Shown: positions 28,438 through 38,360, counted from the stretch's first letter. The stretch: 64,000 nucleotides of DNA from Bacillus sp. HNG (GCF_003400205.1 NZ_QUQV01000005.1:265423-329422); one strand, 5' to 3'. The notes: generated from the letters alone by a model not told the origin. Translations and numbers: made by a program.

Positions 28438-29343
28438 TTATTTGTTAGCAGAGCAAACTGCTAACGCTAATGAATATAATTTGCTTCTTGCAGAGTCAGC
28501 CCTCGAAGTTAAAACAATAGGTGCAGAAGCACCCGCGATAACTGCCCCTACCTCTGCTTTTGCAAAGTAAACCAATGATTTATATAATGCATTTCCAACT
28601 TCAATTGTTGGAACTAGCAAAATATCGGCCTGTCCAGCCACTGCACTCGTAATTCCTTTGTGCTCGGCTGCGTGAATCGAAATGGCATTATCAAGCGCTA
28701 ATGGTCCATCAACAATACAGTTTTGAATTTGGCCACGGTGGTTCATTTGGGTTAAAGCAGCTGCGTCTAAAGTTGCTTGCATTGCTGGATTCACCATTTC
28801 CACAGCAGCAATGGGTGCTACTTTTGGGGTGTCTATCCCAATTGAGTTTGCTACCTTAACCGCATTATTTAAAATTTGCATCTTTTCCTGTAGACCTGGA
28901 GCTATGTTCATAGCCGCATCAGTTACAATTACAAATCGGTCATAATCAGGTACTTCAAAAACAGCAACATGCGACAGAACATTCCCTGTCCGCAGTCCAT
29001 ATTCTTTATGCAAAACGGCTTTTAGTATGGTTGATGTCGGAATATTTCCTTTCATCAATACATCTGCTGCTCCTGTATGAACCGCTTTTACAGCAGCCTT
29101 TGCTGCTTCTTCTTGTGTTGATGAATTTACAACATCTAGTACACCAGACTCTCGAATATTTCCCCCTTTTTCAGAAAGGATTTGTAGTATTTTTTCTTGA
29201 TTACCAAACAATAAAAAACGGGCAAGCCTGTGATTTACAGCTTCGACAATCGCTTCAAGTACTTCTTCATCTTCAGCAGCTGCAACTGCAACGGTAACAT
29301 GAGATCGTCCTGTAGCTTTTTTGATGAGATTAGTCAGCTTCAT
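28438..29343 (-). CDS. ptb: Phosphate butyryltransferase
   Basis: 301-residue phosphotransacylase (PTA_PTB family) that swaps CoA for phosphate on branched acyl-CoAs or butyryl-CoA, the substrate for Buk. Landmarks are [33 protein letters not shown] and [13 protein letters not shown]. First gene of the operon, about 50 bp downstream of a perfect sigma-54 promoter. Confidence 0.94.
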   Translation of the reverse strand: MKLTNLIKKATGRSHVTVAVAAAEDEEVLEAIVEAVNHRLARFLLFGNQEKILQILSEKGGNIRESGVLDVVNSSTQEEAAKAAVKAVHTGAADVLMKGNIPTSTILKAVLHKEYGLRTGNVLSHVAVFEVPDYDRFVIVTDAAMNIAPGLQEKMQILNNAVKVANSIGIDTPKVAPIAAVEMVNPAMQATLDAAALTQMNHRGQIQNCIVDGPLALDNAISIHAAEHKGITSAVAGQADILLVPTIEVGNALYKSLVYFAKAEVGAVIAGASAPIVLTSRADSARSKLYSLALAVCSANK

Positions 29344-29396
29344 TCATTTTTACCTTCTTTTCGATCATAGTCCTGTCGTTTTTCATTTTTATATAA

Positions 29397-29412
29397 TGCA
29401 ATAATCGTGCCA
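29397..29412 (-). promoter_or_regulatory. Sigma-54 (SigL) -24/-12 promoter of the ptb-bkd operon
   Basis: The minus strand reads TGGCACGATTATTGCA, an exact match to TGGCAC-N5-TTGCA. Its position before ptb and the presence of the activator gene bkdR upstream agree with SigL control. Confidence 0.93.
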
Positions 29413-29422
29413 ATGCAAAATA

Positions 29423-29438
29423 AAATGAAAGCGCTTCA
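29423..29438. promoter_or_regulatory. cre-like palindrome upstream of the ptb promoter
   Basis: Contains TGAAAGCGCTTCA, a 13-bp near-palindrome that fits one half of cre. Its similarity to the 13-mer before mce is the main reason to list it. Confidence 0.3.
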
Positions 29439-29460
29439 TTTGTGACCTATTTTATAAAAC

Positions 29461-29500
29461 CCAGTATGCAACTTCTTGCATTTTTTGCAAAAAATTGCGT
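29461..29500. promoter_or_regulatory. Possible BkdR upstream activating sequence
   Basis: Repeated TTGCA/TGCAA pieces (TTTTTTGCAAAAAA and GCAAGAAGTTGC on the minus strand) lie 50-100 bp upstream of the -24 element, where enhancer-binding proteins act. Inferred from position and symmetry only. Confidence 0.4.
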
Positions 29501-29503
29501 GCT

Positions 29504-31225
29504 TTAATTTGCAATATTATATTTTTCCAACTTATAATAAAGACTCCTAAGCGATATCCCTAGCGATTTGGCAGCAGCCGTCTTATTTCCACCATTCAAA
29601 TCCAATACCTCTGAAATAACTTTTGCCTCGTACTTCTCCACTATGTCCGATAAAGGGACATCCTTAATTTCAGTTTCAGGTAAGGATTGACTAGAATTGG
29701 CTTTTTCTTTTGAATTATGTAGGGGTTGGATATGCTTTACATCAATTAGTCTTTCCTGATAATTCATAAAGATTACGGCTCGTCCTAAGACGTTTTCAAG
29801 CTCTCTCACATTACCAGGCCAATCATAACCATATAAATAATAAATCGCTTCTTCTGTTAATCCCTCAACAGTCCGACCGTAATCCTGATTTATCTTAACT
29901 AGTAAATGCTCCGCGAGTGGTTTGATATCTTGTTTTCTCATCCTTAGTGAAGGGATGTGAATGGGTATTTTGTTAATTCGATAGTAGAGATCCTCGCGAA
30001 AAGTTCCATTTCCAATACTTTTTTCTAAATTTACATTTGTTGCTGCGATGATTCTTACATCGATTGGAATGGACTTCGTTCCCCCTACTCTCCTGATTTC
30101 TCTTTCCTGCAAAACCCTTAATAATTTCGCTTGGGTATTTAAGGATAATTCGCCAATTTCATCTAAGAATATACTGCCATTGTTCGCTTCTTCAAAAATG
30201 CCACGTTTTCCGCCGCGCTTTGCTCCGGAAAATGCACCTTCTTCATATCCAAAAAGCTCACTTTCTAACAGTGATTCTGAGATTGCAGCACAGTTCACAC
30301 GAACAAACTTATTATATTTCCGCTTACTTTCATTATGTATCGCATGTGCAAACAATTCTTTGCCCGTCCCAGACTCGCCTCTGAGTAATACAGTGGCTGG
30401 GGTTTTTGCACCAAGCTTCGCTTGTTCAATTGCAATTTCCATTTCTTCTGATGAACCAATAATATCATCAAACGTATATTTTGCTTCAAGGGAACGTATG
30501 ATATGCCTTGCTCGGTTCAATTCAGATGTGAGCTGACTGATTTCAGACACATCGTGAATAACTCCTACACTTCCTTTAAGCTTGCCATCAACAATGACTG
30601 GCGCAACATTTACAATTACATCTTTATCGTGAGGTCCCACTTTCATCCGGGCACCTCTTACAGGTCTTCTCGTTTTCAACACCTGCATGTGCATACTTTC
30701 TCCTTCAGAAATATCTGCATTTGCAGGCTTCCCAATGACCTGCTCCTTTTCAAGCCCCGTGATTCGTGTGTATGCACGGTTTATTAAAATTCCATTCCCG
30801 TTCTCATCCACAACCGATATAGCTTCATCAGAGGACTGGATGATTGCTTCAAGCATTGTTTGAATCTCTTTTAAATTTGTAATTTCTTCAGCAAGATTGA
30901 CAACTTCAGTAATATCTTTAAAAACAGCAAATGCACCAAGTAGCATTCCTGACTCATTGACCACTGGAATTCGAGTTGTAATAATTTTTCGTCCATTTTC
31001 TAGAACAAATTCTTGGTTAACTTCAATCGCCCTTGTTGAAAGAATCTCTGGCAATCGGCTATCAGGAATGCATTCATAAATATGCTTACCAATAGCTTCC
31101 TTTTTCGAAATACCAATCATCTTTGATGCGCTATTGTTTAGTAAGATGACTTGGCTATTTATATCAATGACAATCATTCCATCATGGGTTGAATCTAAAA
31201 TCAAATCTACCATAACCTTCTCCAT
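29504..31225 (-). CDS. bkdR: Sigma-54-dependent activator of the bkd operon
   Basis: About 573 residues: two PAS domains (roughly 10-115 and 120-235), a AAA+ domain (about 255-480) with Walker A GESGTGKE, the sigma-54 contact loop as GAFSGA instead of the common GAFTGA, and Walker [11 protein letters not shown], then a Fis-type HTH at the C-terminus ([20 protein letters not shown]). It should activate the ptb promoter in response to a small ligand sensed by PAS. Start is ATG 31225 or GTG 31231, both behind a run of G residues; a longer frame upstream is unlikely. Confidence 0.92.
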   Translation of the reverse strand: MEKVMVDLILDSTHDGMIVIDINSQVILLNNSASKMIGISKKEAIGKHIYECIPDSRLPEILSTRAIEVNQEFVLENGRKIITTRIPVVNESGMLLGAFAVFKDITEVVNLAEEITNLKEIQTMLEAIIQSSDEAISVVDENGNGILINRAYTRITGLEKEQVIGKPANADISEGESMHMQVLKTRRPVRGARMKVGPHDKDVIVNVAPVIVDGKLKGSVGVIHDVSEISQLTSELNRARHIIRSLEAKYTFDDIIGSSEEMEIAIEQAKLGAKTPATVLLRGESGTGKELFAHAIHNESKRKYNKFVRVNCAAISESLLESELFGYEEGAFSGAKRGGKRGIFEEANNGSIFLDEIGELSLNTQAKLLRVLQEREIRRVGGTKSIPIDVRIIAATNVNLEKSIGNGTFREDLYYRINKIPIHIPSLRMRKQDIKPLAEHLLVKINQDYGRTVEGLTEEAIYYLYGYDWPGNVRELENVLGRAVIFMNYQERLIDVKHIQPLHNSKEKANSSQSLPETEIKDVPLSDIVEKYEAKVISEVLDLNGGNKTAAAKSLGISLRSLYYKLEKYNIAN

Positions 31226-31401
31226 AACCACAGTCACCCCCCAATCACACGGTAAAGAGTTTTGCAATTTTTTACATACTCTTATTATTCCCTTTGCAAA
31301 ATTATGCACACATTTATAATAACCTTAAACCTTCATCTTGACAAATTTTTTGAATAGCTTACATTTAATATAGAAGTCAATTTGCGAAAGGATTTTATAC
31401 T

Positions 31402-31665
31402 ATGCAACGAATACTGGCTCTAATCGTGCTACTAATACCTGGCATTATTGCAGGGATTGGAATTAAATTTATGAGGGATATGTTTTTCGGTGTGTTACAT
31501 AGCCCAATTCCATCCTTAATGGTACAATTTATTATCGGTCTTATTTTCTTCTTAGCAGGTTTATCCTTTATCGGCGGATTCATTCTTCACCGTGACCGTA
31601 AACGTAATAAAGTTCAAGAAAAATTTCAAAAAGAAAGCTCCCCTGTTGGAGAGCAAAATAAATAA
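31402..31665 (+). CDS. yqzF: DUF2627 small membrane protein (YqzF)
   Basis: 87-residue protein with two hydrophobic segments (about 5-22 and 36-60) separated by a short loop containing KFMRDMFFG, and a charged, Lys/Glu-rich C-terminal tail. Length and position, divergent from bkdR, match YqzF of B. subtilis (DUF2627). Function unknown. It has AAAGGA upstream and a strong terminator downstream. Confidence 0.8.
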   Translation: MQRILALIVLLIPGIIAGIGIKFMRDMFFGVLHSPIPSLMVQFIIGLIFFLAGLSFIGGFILHRDRKRNKVQEKFQKESSPVGEQNK

Positions 31666-31690
31666 TCCTGCTAAATTTAGCAGGATTTTA
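31664..31690 (+). terminator. Terminator after yqzF
   Basis: AATCCTGCTAAA / TTTAGCAGGATT perfect hairpin followed by TTTA. Confidence 0.85.
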
Positions 31691-31726
31691 TGTTTAAAAA
31701 GAAAGTATAAAAATTTTTATTTAGTA

Positions 31727-31860
31727 TTCGATGTCTAGCTCCAGACGCCAGAGGCTCTATTGTCTAAGCCAATCGCTTTAGAAGGCAAAAAGCGCGTTCT
31801 GTCAACGCTCGTCTTTTGCTTGTCGCCGATAGGAAGGCGCCTTGCGTTTTTCTTATTGGG
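31727..31860. repeat. GTCTAGCTCCAG-type intergenic repeat
   Basis: Begins GATGTCTAGCTCCAGACGCC and ends with GCTTGTCGCCGATAGGAAGGCGCC. I recognise the pattern from intergenic regions of many Bacillaceae. It holds no gene and shows internal inverted-repeat segments (GGCGCC, AAAGCGCG). Confidence 0.65.
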
Positions 31861-31879
31861 TCATTTCTAAAAGATTGTT

Positions 31880-32141
31880 GCTTTTAAAACATAGGGTGAT
31901 TTCCGCTTCTGGTTCTCGCTTTCCGCGGGCGATCCGCAAGCCTCCTCGTTTCACTGCGGGGTCTCGCTTGGATCGCTATTCCCGCAGGACGTTGAGCTTG
32001 CTTCCTTGAAATTTCACCACTCGAAGAAAATGCGTGCATTTTCGAGGATCTCGTACCATCCGCTGAAATCACAGGAAGGTCAATAATTACTATTTTCCTT
32101 CGCACAATCTTATCCAAAAACAACAAAGTTTACGAAAACAG
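31880..32141 (-). repeat. Modular intergenic repeat, copy 2
   Basis: Same core as the 11-kb element in reverse (CCGCGGAAAGCGAG, GAGACCCCGCAG, GAGGAGGCTTGCGG on the minus strand). It has the nested piece with CGAAAATGC and TTTCAAGGAAG between two TCCT words, but not the hairpin insert. The right end (32112-32141) is an inverse copy of 32983-33012. A weak open frame across it is not credible. Confidence 0.7.
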
Positions 32142-32146
32142 CCTTC

Positions 32147-32878
32147 TTATTTTAGCAAAGCTTTCGCCTTTTTTGGATAATCTGTGATGATTGCAGAACA
32201 TCCGAAATCAATAAATTGTTTCATTTTCTTTTCATCATTTACTGTAAACGGACGAACCGCAATACCATTCCGCTTCGACTCTTCAATTATTTCTTTATTA
32301 ATCGTTTGATGATACGGATGGATGCCGTTTGTACGCAGACGTTTTGCGTATTTCCATGGCTCGTAAAGACCCTCCATATATAGAATAGCCAAATCAATTG
32401 TCCTCGATAAGCGTCTACATTTTACTAAACTGTAATGATTAAAGCTAGATAGCACAATTCGATCTTCTATTCTGTAGTCATGTATCATCTTCAAGGTTTT
32501 CTCCTCTATGCCTCTATAAGAAACTAATCCAGTCTTAAATTCAACGTTGATAAGCAGTTCGTTTGATTTTGCCCAATCAAACACCTCATCAAGGGTTGGA
32601 ATGCTGCAAGTTCCGTACTTATCCTTAAATTTATAGCTTACATCCATTTTTTTGAGTTGGTTTAATGTAAAATCTTTAACCCATCCCTTATTTTCTCCAT
32701 TTGTCGTTCGGTTTACGGTTTCATCGTGGATGACAACAATAACACCGTCTTTCGTCATTTGAATATCTAATTCAATACCATCAGCACCAACTCTTGCCGC
32801 TTCTTTAAATGAGATCATTGTGTTTTCCGGATGTGTTCCAGCCGAACCTCGATGCCCAAAAATTTTCGTACTCATCAT
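32147..32878 (-). CDS. yqiK: Glycerophosphodiester phosphodiesterase
   Basis: 243-residue GDPD-family TIM barrel that releases glycerol-3-phosphate from glycerophosphodiesters. Catalytic motifs are HRGSAGTHPENT (His and Glu), DGIELDIQMTKDGVIVVIHDE (Glu, Asp, second His) and INVEFKT. No signal peptide, so it is likely cytoplasmic. It starts at ATG 32878 with AAAGGAG 7 nt upstream. Inverted copies of the same intergenic repeat lie on both sides. Confidence 0.92.
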   Translation of the reverse strand: MMSTKIFGHRGSAGTHPENTMISFKEAARVGADGIELDIQMTKDGVIVVIHDETVNRTTNGENKGWVKDFTLNQLKKMDVSYKFKDKYGTCSIPTLDEVFDWAKSNELLINVEFKTGLVSYRGIEEKTLKMIHDYRIEDRIVLSSFNHYSLVKCRRLSRTIDLAILYMEGLYEPWKYAKRLRTNGIHPYHQTINKEIIEESKRNGIAVRPFTVNDEKKMKQFIDFGCSAIITDYPKKAKALLK

Positions 32879-32939
32879 TGATATTCTCCTTTTTTTGGTA
32901 TACTTCCATTATAGAGTAATTTTCATAAATGGATATCGT

Positions 32940-32974
32940 AAAAAACACCGCCTTCATTGAAAGCGGTGTTTTTT
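32940..32974. terminator. Bidirectional terminator between spo0A and yqiK
   Basis: AAAAAACACCGC / GCGGTGTTTTTT hairpin with A and T tracts on either side. Confidence 0.8.
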
Positions 32975-32980
32975 GATTAG

Positions 32981-33180
32981 ACTGTTTTTCGTAAACTTTG
33001 TTGTTTTTGGACACAAATGATTTCCGCTTCAGGTAGACGCTTTCCGCAGGCGTGGCTTGAGCCTCCTCGTCGCTAAATCGCTCCTGTGGGGTCTCAAGTC
33101 TCACGCTTTTCCCGCAGGAGTCGCCACCTTCCGCTTCAATCAATAGTATTGTTTTATCCAATAGCAACATTCTTTTAGAA
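32981..33180. repeat. Modular intergenic repeat, copy 3 (shortest form)
   Basis: Carries the uninterrupted core (on the minus strand GGTGGCGACTCCTGCGGG, GAGACCCCACAGGAGCG, GAGGAGGCTCAAGCCACGCC). The end at 32983-33012 is inverse to 32112-32141. Comparison with the other copies exposes their nested inserts. Confidence 0.75.
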
Positions 33181-33237
33181 AAGAGCCTTTGATTATATGA
33201 CGAGTAATTAGTTCGAATTAATTTACTTCTTACCCTC

Positions 33238-34032
33238 TCAAGAGGCTTTGTGTTCAAGACGAAGTTTATCAGCAACCATCGCGATGAATTCAGAATTTGT
33301 AGGCTTTGCTTTCGACATGCTCACTGTATAACCAAAAAGATTAGAAATAGAGTCAATGTTTCCACGGCTCCAGGCAACTTCAATGGCATGACGAATTGCA
33401 CGCTCTACGCGGCTTGCAGTGGTATTAAATTTCTTCGCAATATCTGGATACAGAACCTTTGTGATTGAGCCCAATAATTCGATATCATTGTATACCATTG
33501 AGATTGCTTCTCTTAAGTATAGATATCCTTTTATATGTGCTGGAACGCCAATTTCGTGAATAATACTTGTAATGCTCGCGTCTAAATTTTTCGGGCTATT
33601 TTCCTGCTGAGAACGAACAAGCTGATTTGATGGATTACGTTTAATTATCGGAGCAGCCTTTCCGCTAACTTGACGGATTCGACTCGCAAGATTTTCCATA
33701 TCAAAAGGCTTTAGAATAAAGTATGCAGCACCTAAATCGACAGCCTTTTTCGTCACATCCTCCTGACCAAAAGCAGTTAACATAATAACATTAGGCTGTT
33801 TTTCAAGATTTGAATCACGTAGTTTTTCTAATACTGCTAAGCCATCTAGGTGAGGCATAATAATATCTAAAACGAGAACATCTGGCTGTTTATCTTGAAG
33901 CATATTAAGGCAATCTTGACCATTATAGGCAACACCTAAGACTTCGATATCATCTTGGCTAGATAAATATTCATCAAGTAAATTAACCAGTTCCCTGTTA
34001 TCATCAACCACACAAACTGTTATTTTTTTCAC
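33238..34032 (-). CDS. spo0A: Sporulation master response regulator Spo0A
   Basis: 264-residue regulator. The receiver domain (1-122) has the acidic pocket VVDDN (D10, D11), the phosphoacceptor D56 in [11 protein letters not shown] and lysine in ILKPFD. The C-terminal sporulation DNA-binding domain (about 148-260) includes the recognition helix region [20 protein letters not shown]. It receives phosphate from the phosphorelay and switches on early sporulation genes. GTG start with GAGGAGG 7 nt upstream. Three Spo0A boxes and a sigma-H promoter lie upstream. Confidence 0.98.
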   Translation of the reverse strand: MKKITVCVVDDNRELVNLLDEYLSSQDDIEVLGVAYNGQDCLNMLQDKQPDVLVLDIIMPHLDGLAVLEKLRDSNLEKQPNVIMLTAFGQEDVTKKAVDLGAAYFILKPFDMENLASRIRQVSGKAAPIIKRNPSNQLVRSQQENSPKNLDASITSIIHEIGVPAHIKGYLYLREAISMVYNDIELLGSITKVLYPDIAKKFNTTASRVERAIRHAIEVAWSRGNIDSISNLFGYTVSMSKAKPTNSEFIAMVADKLRLEHKAS

Positions 34033-34094
34033 TCTGTTTCCTCCTCAAGCTAAAATCCGCAAAAATTTGTCTATATATTCTTATTCTAAAGAAA

Positions 34095-34123
34095 GAATTC
34101 GACAATGCAATAAGAATTCCTTT
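34095..34123 (-). promoter_or_regulatory. Sigma-H promoter (Ps) of spo0A with overlapping 0A box
   Basis: On the minus strand AAAGGAATT, an 11-bp spacer and GTCGAATTC fit RNAGGAWWW / RNNGAATWW. The -10 overlaps the 0A box at 34098-34105. Confidence 0.65.
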
Positions 34124-34235
34124 ATTTTTTTAAAAAAATAGGAAAAATTTATTGAAAAATAATTTATTCTCCATTATACTTAAATATTCGACTAAATACG
34201 CCATGATTTATAAATGAAATTTAGGTTTTGTCGAA
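34098..34235. promoter_or_regulatory. Three Spo0A boxes upstream of spo0A
   Basis: TTGTCGAA occurs perfectly at 34098-34105 (minus) and 34228-34235 (plus), and as TAGTCGAA at 34187-34194 (minus). They indicate autoregulation of spo0A, as in B. subtilis. The rest of this 286-bp AT-rich gap holds no gene. Confidence 0.75.
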
Positions 34236-34305
34236 AAATCTTTATTTTGATTTCATTATATAATCTCATTTAACTTTTGGCGATAGAAAATGTTAGTCCA
34301 AAAAG

Positions 34306-34333
34306 AAAAGCGAGCCTATTAGCTCGCTTTTTT
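34306..34333 (-). terminator. Terminator after spoIVB
   Basis: Minus-strand AAGCGAGC / GCTCGCTT with a six-base loop and T-rich tail, overlapping the spoIVB stop. Confidence 0.8.
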
Positions 34334-35608
34334 CTGTTCCTTCTTATAAATATCAATACCCGCTTCACTTAACATCCATTCAATATGCACACCATATCCG
34401 CTTGTCGGATCATTTACGAATACATGTGTAACTGCACCAATCAATTTGCCGTCTTGGATGATTGGGCTACCGCTCATACCTTGAACAATACCACCTGTTT
34501 TTTCTAAGAGTCGTTTATCCGTTATTTTAACAACCATTCCTTTTGTAGCAGGAATTTTTTGAGGAACAGCACTTACAATTTCTATGTCAAATTCCTCAAC
34601 TTTATCATTTTCCACGACTGTTAAAATCTTTGCGGGTCCCGGCTTAACTTGATGTGAAAGCGCAATTGGTAGCGGCTTATCCATAATGCCGTTATTCACT
34701 TGTTTATTTAATTCACCAAAGATACCAAAGGGACTATTCCGTTTAATGTTCCCTATGATTTCCTTATCGGCTGAAAAACGTGCTAGCTTTTCACCTGGAT
34801 CACCATTACTTCCTTTTTCAATGGAGGTAACGGTTGATCTTACAATTTGTCCATCTGATACCACGATTGGTTCTTTCGTATCCATATCGGAGATAACATG
34901 GCCTAACGCCCCATATTTTTTTGTTTCAGGGTGGTAGAAAGTCATTGTTCCAATACCAGCAGCTGAATCACGTATATACAGCCCTATTCGATATGCCTCA
35001 TCATTTTTATCCTTTAGTGGCATAAGCTTTGTCTTGATATCCTCGTTGTCTCGAACAATTACTAAGTCTAACGGTTCACCTGTCTTACCAGATTCTTGAA
35101 CAAATGGTCCAACATCACTCATTTTATCAATTTTTTTACCGTTAATTTCTTTAATGATGTCACCCACCTGTACTCCAGCAATTTCACCTGGGGACTTTTT
35201 ACCATCATCTGTTTCAATTTGGTGGTGACCAACAACCAGCACACCTAGCGTATTCAGTTTCACCCCTATTGATTGCCCACCAGGAATCACTCTAAAATCT
35301 GATAAAACATTAACATTTACTTTTTTGACTGGAATACCTGCGAACTCAACCATCATCTCTCCTTCACCGCTTTCTTTTGCAGCAACAGAGATTTGTTGAT
35401 CATCGGTAGCAGATGAAAAGGCATAACTCGAATCTTGAATCGTTGTCGTGACTGGTAATGTAGATTGAACTGTGAAATCTTGGCCTTCAAACAAAATAAG
35501 GTGTTTAGGAATTTCTATATAATCTTTTAGTGGCTTGGAAAACCCTAAAGCCATTATTGAAACAAGGAGAAATGTACCAATTATATATCTAATTTTATCT
35601 ATTTTCAT
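34319..35608 (-). CDS. spoIVB: SpoIVB serine peptidase
   Basis: 429-residue forespore-secreted S55 peptidase that triggers pro-sigma-K processing by cleaving SpoIVFA. It has an N-terminal membrane anchor (residues 7-25), a PDZ domain (about 105-200; [16 protein letters not shown]) and the protease domain with the histidine in GALGHVISD and the serine in GMSGSPI. Full length. It lies directly upstream of spo0A, as in B. subtilis. Confidence 0.96.
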   Translation of the reverse strand: MKIDKIRYIIGTFLLVSIMALGFSKPLKDYIEIPKHLILFEGQDFTVQSTLPVTTTIQDSSYAFSSATDDQQISVAAKESGEGEMMVEFAGIPVKKVNVNVLSDFRVIPGGQSIGVKLNTLGVLVVGHHQIETDDGKKSPGEIAGVQVGDIIKEINGKKIDKMSDVGPFVQESGKTGEPLDLVIVRDNEDIKTKLMPLKDKNDEAYRIGLYIRDSAAGIGTMTFYHPETKKYGALGHVISDMDTKEPIVVSDGQIVRSTVTSIEKGSNGDPGEKLARFSADKEIIGNIKRNSPFGIFGELNKQVNNGIMDKPLPIALSHQVKPGPAKILTVVENDKVEEFDIEIVSAVPQKIPATKGMVVKITDKRLLEKTGGIVQGMSGSPIIQDGKLIGAVTHVFVNDPTSGYGVHIEWMLSEAGIDIYKKEQKKAS

Positions 35609-35639
35609 TTATTTTTCACTCTCCTCGCTCCTATCCCAT

Positions 35640-35802
35640 GCCATAACATGAATCAAATGCGCCTTAGCGTATTTGCCGCCCGATTTTTTTAGGCCCACAC
35701 GAGGTGGGTCACAAAGACGTTGCCACAGGAAGTGGCGTTCTTAGTCTTTGATCTTACGTCCCGAAAAATTTCATTTGAAAAATCGTGGCATCCGCCGGAG
35801 GC
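35640..35802. repeat. Intergenic repeat with imperfect ends in the recN-spoIVB gap
   Basis: Reads GCGCCTTAGCG ... at one end and CCGCCGGAGGC at the other, roughly inverted. It contains copy 2 of the hairpin-rich repeat (35691-35750). Together with the hairpin that follows it explains most of this 400-bp gap; no gene is seen. Confidence 0.6.
35691..35750 (-). repeat. Nested hairpin-rich repeat, copy 2
   Basis: Minus-strand stems CAAAGAC/GTCTTTG, GCCAC/GTGGC and CCCAC/GTGGG. Sequence and stem order match copy 1 (11218-11275), with three paired substitutions that keep the stems. Confidence 0.65.
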
Positions 35803-35849
35803 TTAACTTTTATTCAGACAGGGTTGGAAACCCGACTGAATAAAAGTTA
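35803..35849. repeat. Long perfect hairpin (TAACTTTTATTCAG)
   Basis: A 14-bp perfect stem TAACTTTTATTCAG / CTGAATAAAAGTTA encloses a second GGGTT/AACCC stem. No T run follows on either strand, so it is not a classical terminator. A shorter relative is the yqhP terminator at 56519-56553. Confidence 0.7.
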
Positions 35850-36007
35850 TGGCTACATTCTATAATTTGACCTTTCAGAGCAACATTTATAACTGCTATG
35901 AGATTAAAAAAGCTACCCAATTTGGATAGCATTACAAATAAAAATCGCTCTTAACTTTGTATAAAGCTACTCATTCTTCACATCCATCTCGAGTTGGCCT
36001 AACCTAT

Positions 36008-37717
36008 TCAATGATTTACCATTTGACGTGCAAGTTTGCTTTCTTTTGCAAGGCTTAATAATTCTTTTGCATGCTCTTTCGTTAAATCTGTGATTTCAAC
36101 TCCGGAAATCATACGGCTAATCTCTTTAATTTTTTCGGTTTCATCTAGGGAAGTAACTGAGGTTGTAGTTCTTCCTTGTACTGTTTCTTTTGTAATAAAT
36201 AAATGGGTATCAGCCATTGCCGCAACCTGTGGAAGGTGGGAAATACAAAGTACCTGGGAGTTTACAGAAATACCATAAATTTTTTCTGCAATTGCTTGAG
36301 CAACGCGGCCACTTACACCAGTATCTACTTCATCAAATATGATGGAAGTAACACCTTGATGTTTTGAGAATATACTCTTAATCGCCAGCATAATCCTAGA
36401 GAGTTCTCCACCTGAAGCAATTTTTGCCAAAGGCTTGAGTGGTTCACCAGGATTTGTAGAAATATAAAATTCAATATCATCTTTCCCATTTAGAGTGAAT
36501 TTAATAGGTGTATCTTCAAAAAAATTAATATCGAATTTCGCTTTTTCCATATACAGGTCTTTCAATTCCTGTGTTATTTTACCAATAAGCTCTTTTGCTA
36601 GCTTTTTTCGAATCTGTGAAACATTTTCGGACTCAAGCTTCACATCTTCTAGAATGGATTCGAGTTCTTCTTTTAGCTTTCCAATATGTTGCTCACGATT
36701 TTGAATAGTGTCGATTTCATCCTCAATCTTCGCAGCATATTCGAGAATTTCCTCAACGGATTGTCCATATTTCCGCTTTAACTGTGCAATTTCATTCAAA
36801 CGACCTTCAATAAAATCAAGTCTTGCTGGGTCAAACTCTAATTGATCTAATTGGTCGCGGATTTTATAAGAAATTTCCTCTAACAAATAAAAGCTATTAG
36901 AGATTGTCTCATGTATGTTCTTTAATTCTTTATCAATATCCATTACAGTTTCAGCTTGATTCATGGCTAGCCCCACCCAGTCAAGACCTTTTTGGTCTCC
37001 ATATAGAGCGTTATAGCTATTTTGAAGTGATTTATAAATCTTTTCATAATTTGAAATCTTATTTCTTTCTTCTGTTAGTTCCACATCTTCATTAGGCTTC
37101 AGATCCGCTTTTCCAATCTCATTTAATTGAAATTGGATTAAATCAAGACGATGGGCCAACTCTTGCTCATTTTCATTAAAGCTTTTTAAGCGTTGCTTCA
37201 CATGTAAAAAATCCTTATATACGGCTAGGTATTCCTGTAATGCCTGTTTAAGCGTATCTCCACCGTATTGGTCAAGCATATAGATATGTTGTTCCTGATT
37301 CATCAAATCCTGGTGTTCATGCTGTCCATGAATGTCGATTAATGTTCTTCCAAATTCACGAAGAATGGAAATGGTCACGAGCTTCCCATTAATTCTACAG
37401 ACACTTTTTCCAGATTTTGAAATATCTCTCCGTAAAACAACCATTCCCTCGCTAATTTCAATCCCAAATTCCATAGCTTTTGTGTAACAAGGGTGATTGT
37501 CATCTTCAATTAAAAAGAGACCTTCAATTTCTGCACGTTCTTCTCCATATCGTACAAATTCAACGGAACCTCTACCACCAACCAATAAATGAATGGCATC
37601 AATGATGATGGATTTCCCCGCTCCTGTTTCACCTGTCAAAACAGTTAAACCTTTTTCTAATGAAATCGAAAGAGATTCAATAATGGCGAAATTCTTTATT
37701 GATAGTTCTGCTAACAA
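36008..37717 (-). CDS. recN: DNA repair protein RecN
   Basis: 569-residue SMC-like ATPase acting early in double-strand-break repair. Walker A GETGAGKSIIIDAI, the D-loop/signature region ASGGELSRIMLAIK and Walker B SIIFDEVDTGVSG are present, with long coiled coils between about 160 and 380. It starts with TTG 37717, eight bases after AGGAGG. It follows argR after 30 nt, probably as one transcript. Confidence 0.97.
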   Translation of the reverse strand: MLAELSIKNFAIIESLSISLEKGLTVLTGETGAGKSIIIDAIHLLVGGRGSVEFVRYGEERAEIEGLFLIEDDNHPCYTKAMEFGIEISEGMVVLRRDISKSGKSVCRINGKLVTISILREFGRTLIDIHGQHEHQDLMNQEQHIYMLDQYGGDTLKQALQEYLAVYKDFLHVKQRLKSFNENEQELAHRLDLIQFQLNEIGKADLKPNEDVELTEERNKISNYEKIYKSLQNSYNALYGDQKGLDWVGLAMNQAETVMDIDKELKNIHETISNSFYLLEEISYKIRDQLDQLEFDPARLDFIEGRLNEIAQLKRKYGQSVEEILEYAAKIEDEIDTIQNREQHIGKLKEELESILEDVKLESENVSQIRKKLAKELIGKITQELKDLYMEKAKFDINFFEDTPIKFTLNGKDDIEFYISTNPGEPLKPLAKIASGGELSRIMLAIKSIFSKHQGVTSIIFDEVDTGVSGRVAQAIAEKIYGISVNSQVLCISHLPQVAAMADTHLFITKETVQGRTTTSVTSLDETEKIKEISRMISGVEITDLTKEHAKELLSLAKESKLARQMVNH

Positions 37718-37747
37718 TTCCTACACCTCCTCTTCCACTTTCTCGCG

Positions 37748-38197
37748 TCATAGCATGTCTAGGAATCGATTTGAGACCGTTTCTGTTTGCTCTGGCGTTT
37801 TGCAAATAATTAATATGGTATCATCTCCACATATTGTTCCTAAAATTTCTTCCCAATCCAAATGATCAATTAAAGCACCAATAGCATTTGCATTCCCCGG
37901 TAAAGTTTTCATCACAAGCATATGCCCTGCCGAATCAATTTTTACGAAAGCATCCATTAATGAACGTTTAAGTTTTTGAAGCGGATTGAATCGTTGGTCA
38001 GCTGGTAAACTGTATTTATAACGACCATCAATCATTGGCACTTTTACTAAATGAAGTTCTTTAATGTCACGGGATACGGTCGCTTGGGTAATGTTGTACC
38101 CCTCGCTTTTTAAAATATCTACAATCTCATCTTGTGTTTCTATATCATGGCTCGTGATAATTTCACGAATTTTAATATGTCTTTGCCCCTTATTCAT
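37748..38197 (-). CDS. argR: Arginine repressor / activator of catabolism
   Basis: 149-residue ArgR/AhrC family hexameric regulator. The winged HTH spans about 1-70 ([28 protein letters not shown]) and the arginine-binding domain about 80-149, with [13 protein letters not shown]. It represses arginine synthesis and activates catabolism. The ARG-like boxes before artP are a candidate target in this window. Same position as B. subtilis ahrC. Confidence 0.95.
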   Translation of the reverse strand: MNKGQRHIKIREIITSHDIETQDEIVDILKSEGYNITQATVSRDIKELHLVKVPMIDGRYKYSLPADQRFNPLQKLKRSLMDAFVKIDSAGHMLVMKTLPGNANAIGALIDHLDWEEILGTICGDDTILIICKTPEQTETVSNRFLDML

Positions 38198-38326
38198 ACT
38201 GAATTCCTCTCACTTTCACAAACGTGGATTATTACCTCCTATGTTAGCCGATTCTGACAAGATTGTACATTTTTTTTAACAATTTTCGAGTTAACACTAT
38301 GGATAGACTAAATATTCTCCACGAAG

Positions 38327-38353
38327 AAAAAGGACAGCACAGTGGCTATCCCG
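38327..38353 (-). terminator. Terminator between tlyA and argR
   Basis: Minus-strand GGATAGC / GCTGTCC around CACTGT with TTTTTC after it. Confidence 0.65.
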
Positions 38354-38360
38354 TTTTTTA

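Noticed and set aside
30048..30536. 162-codon plus-strand open frame opposite bkdR
   Set aside because: Antisense shadow of the AAA+ domain; no start signals, and composition is dictated by the opposite strand.
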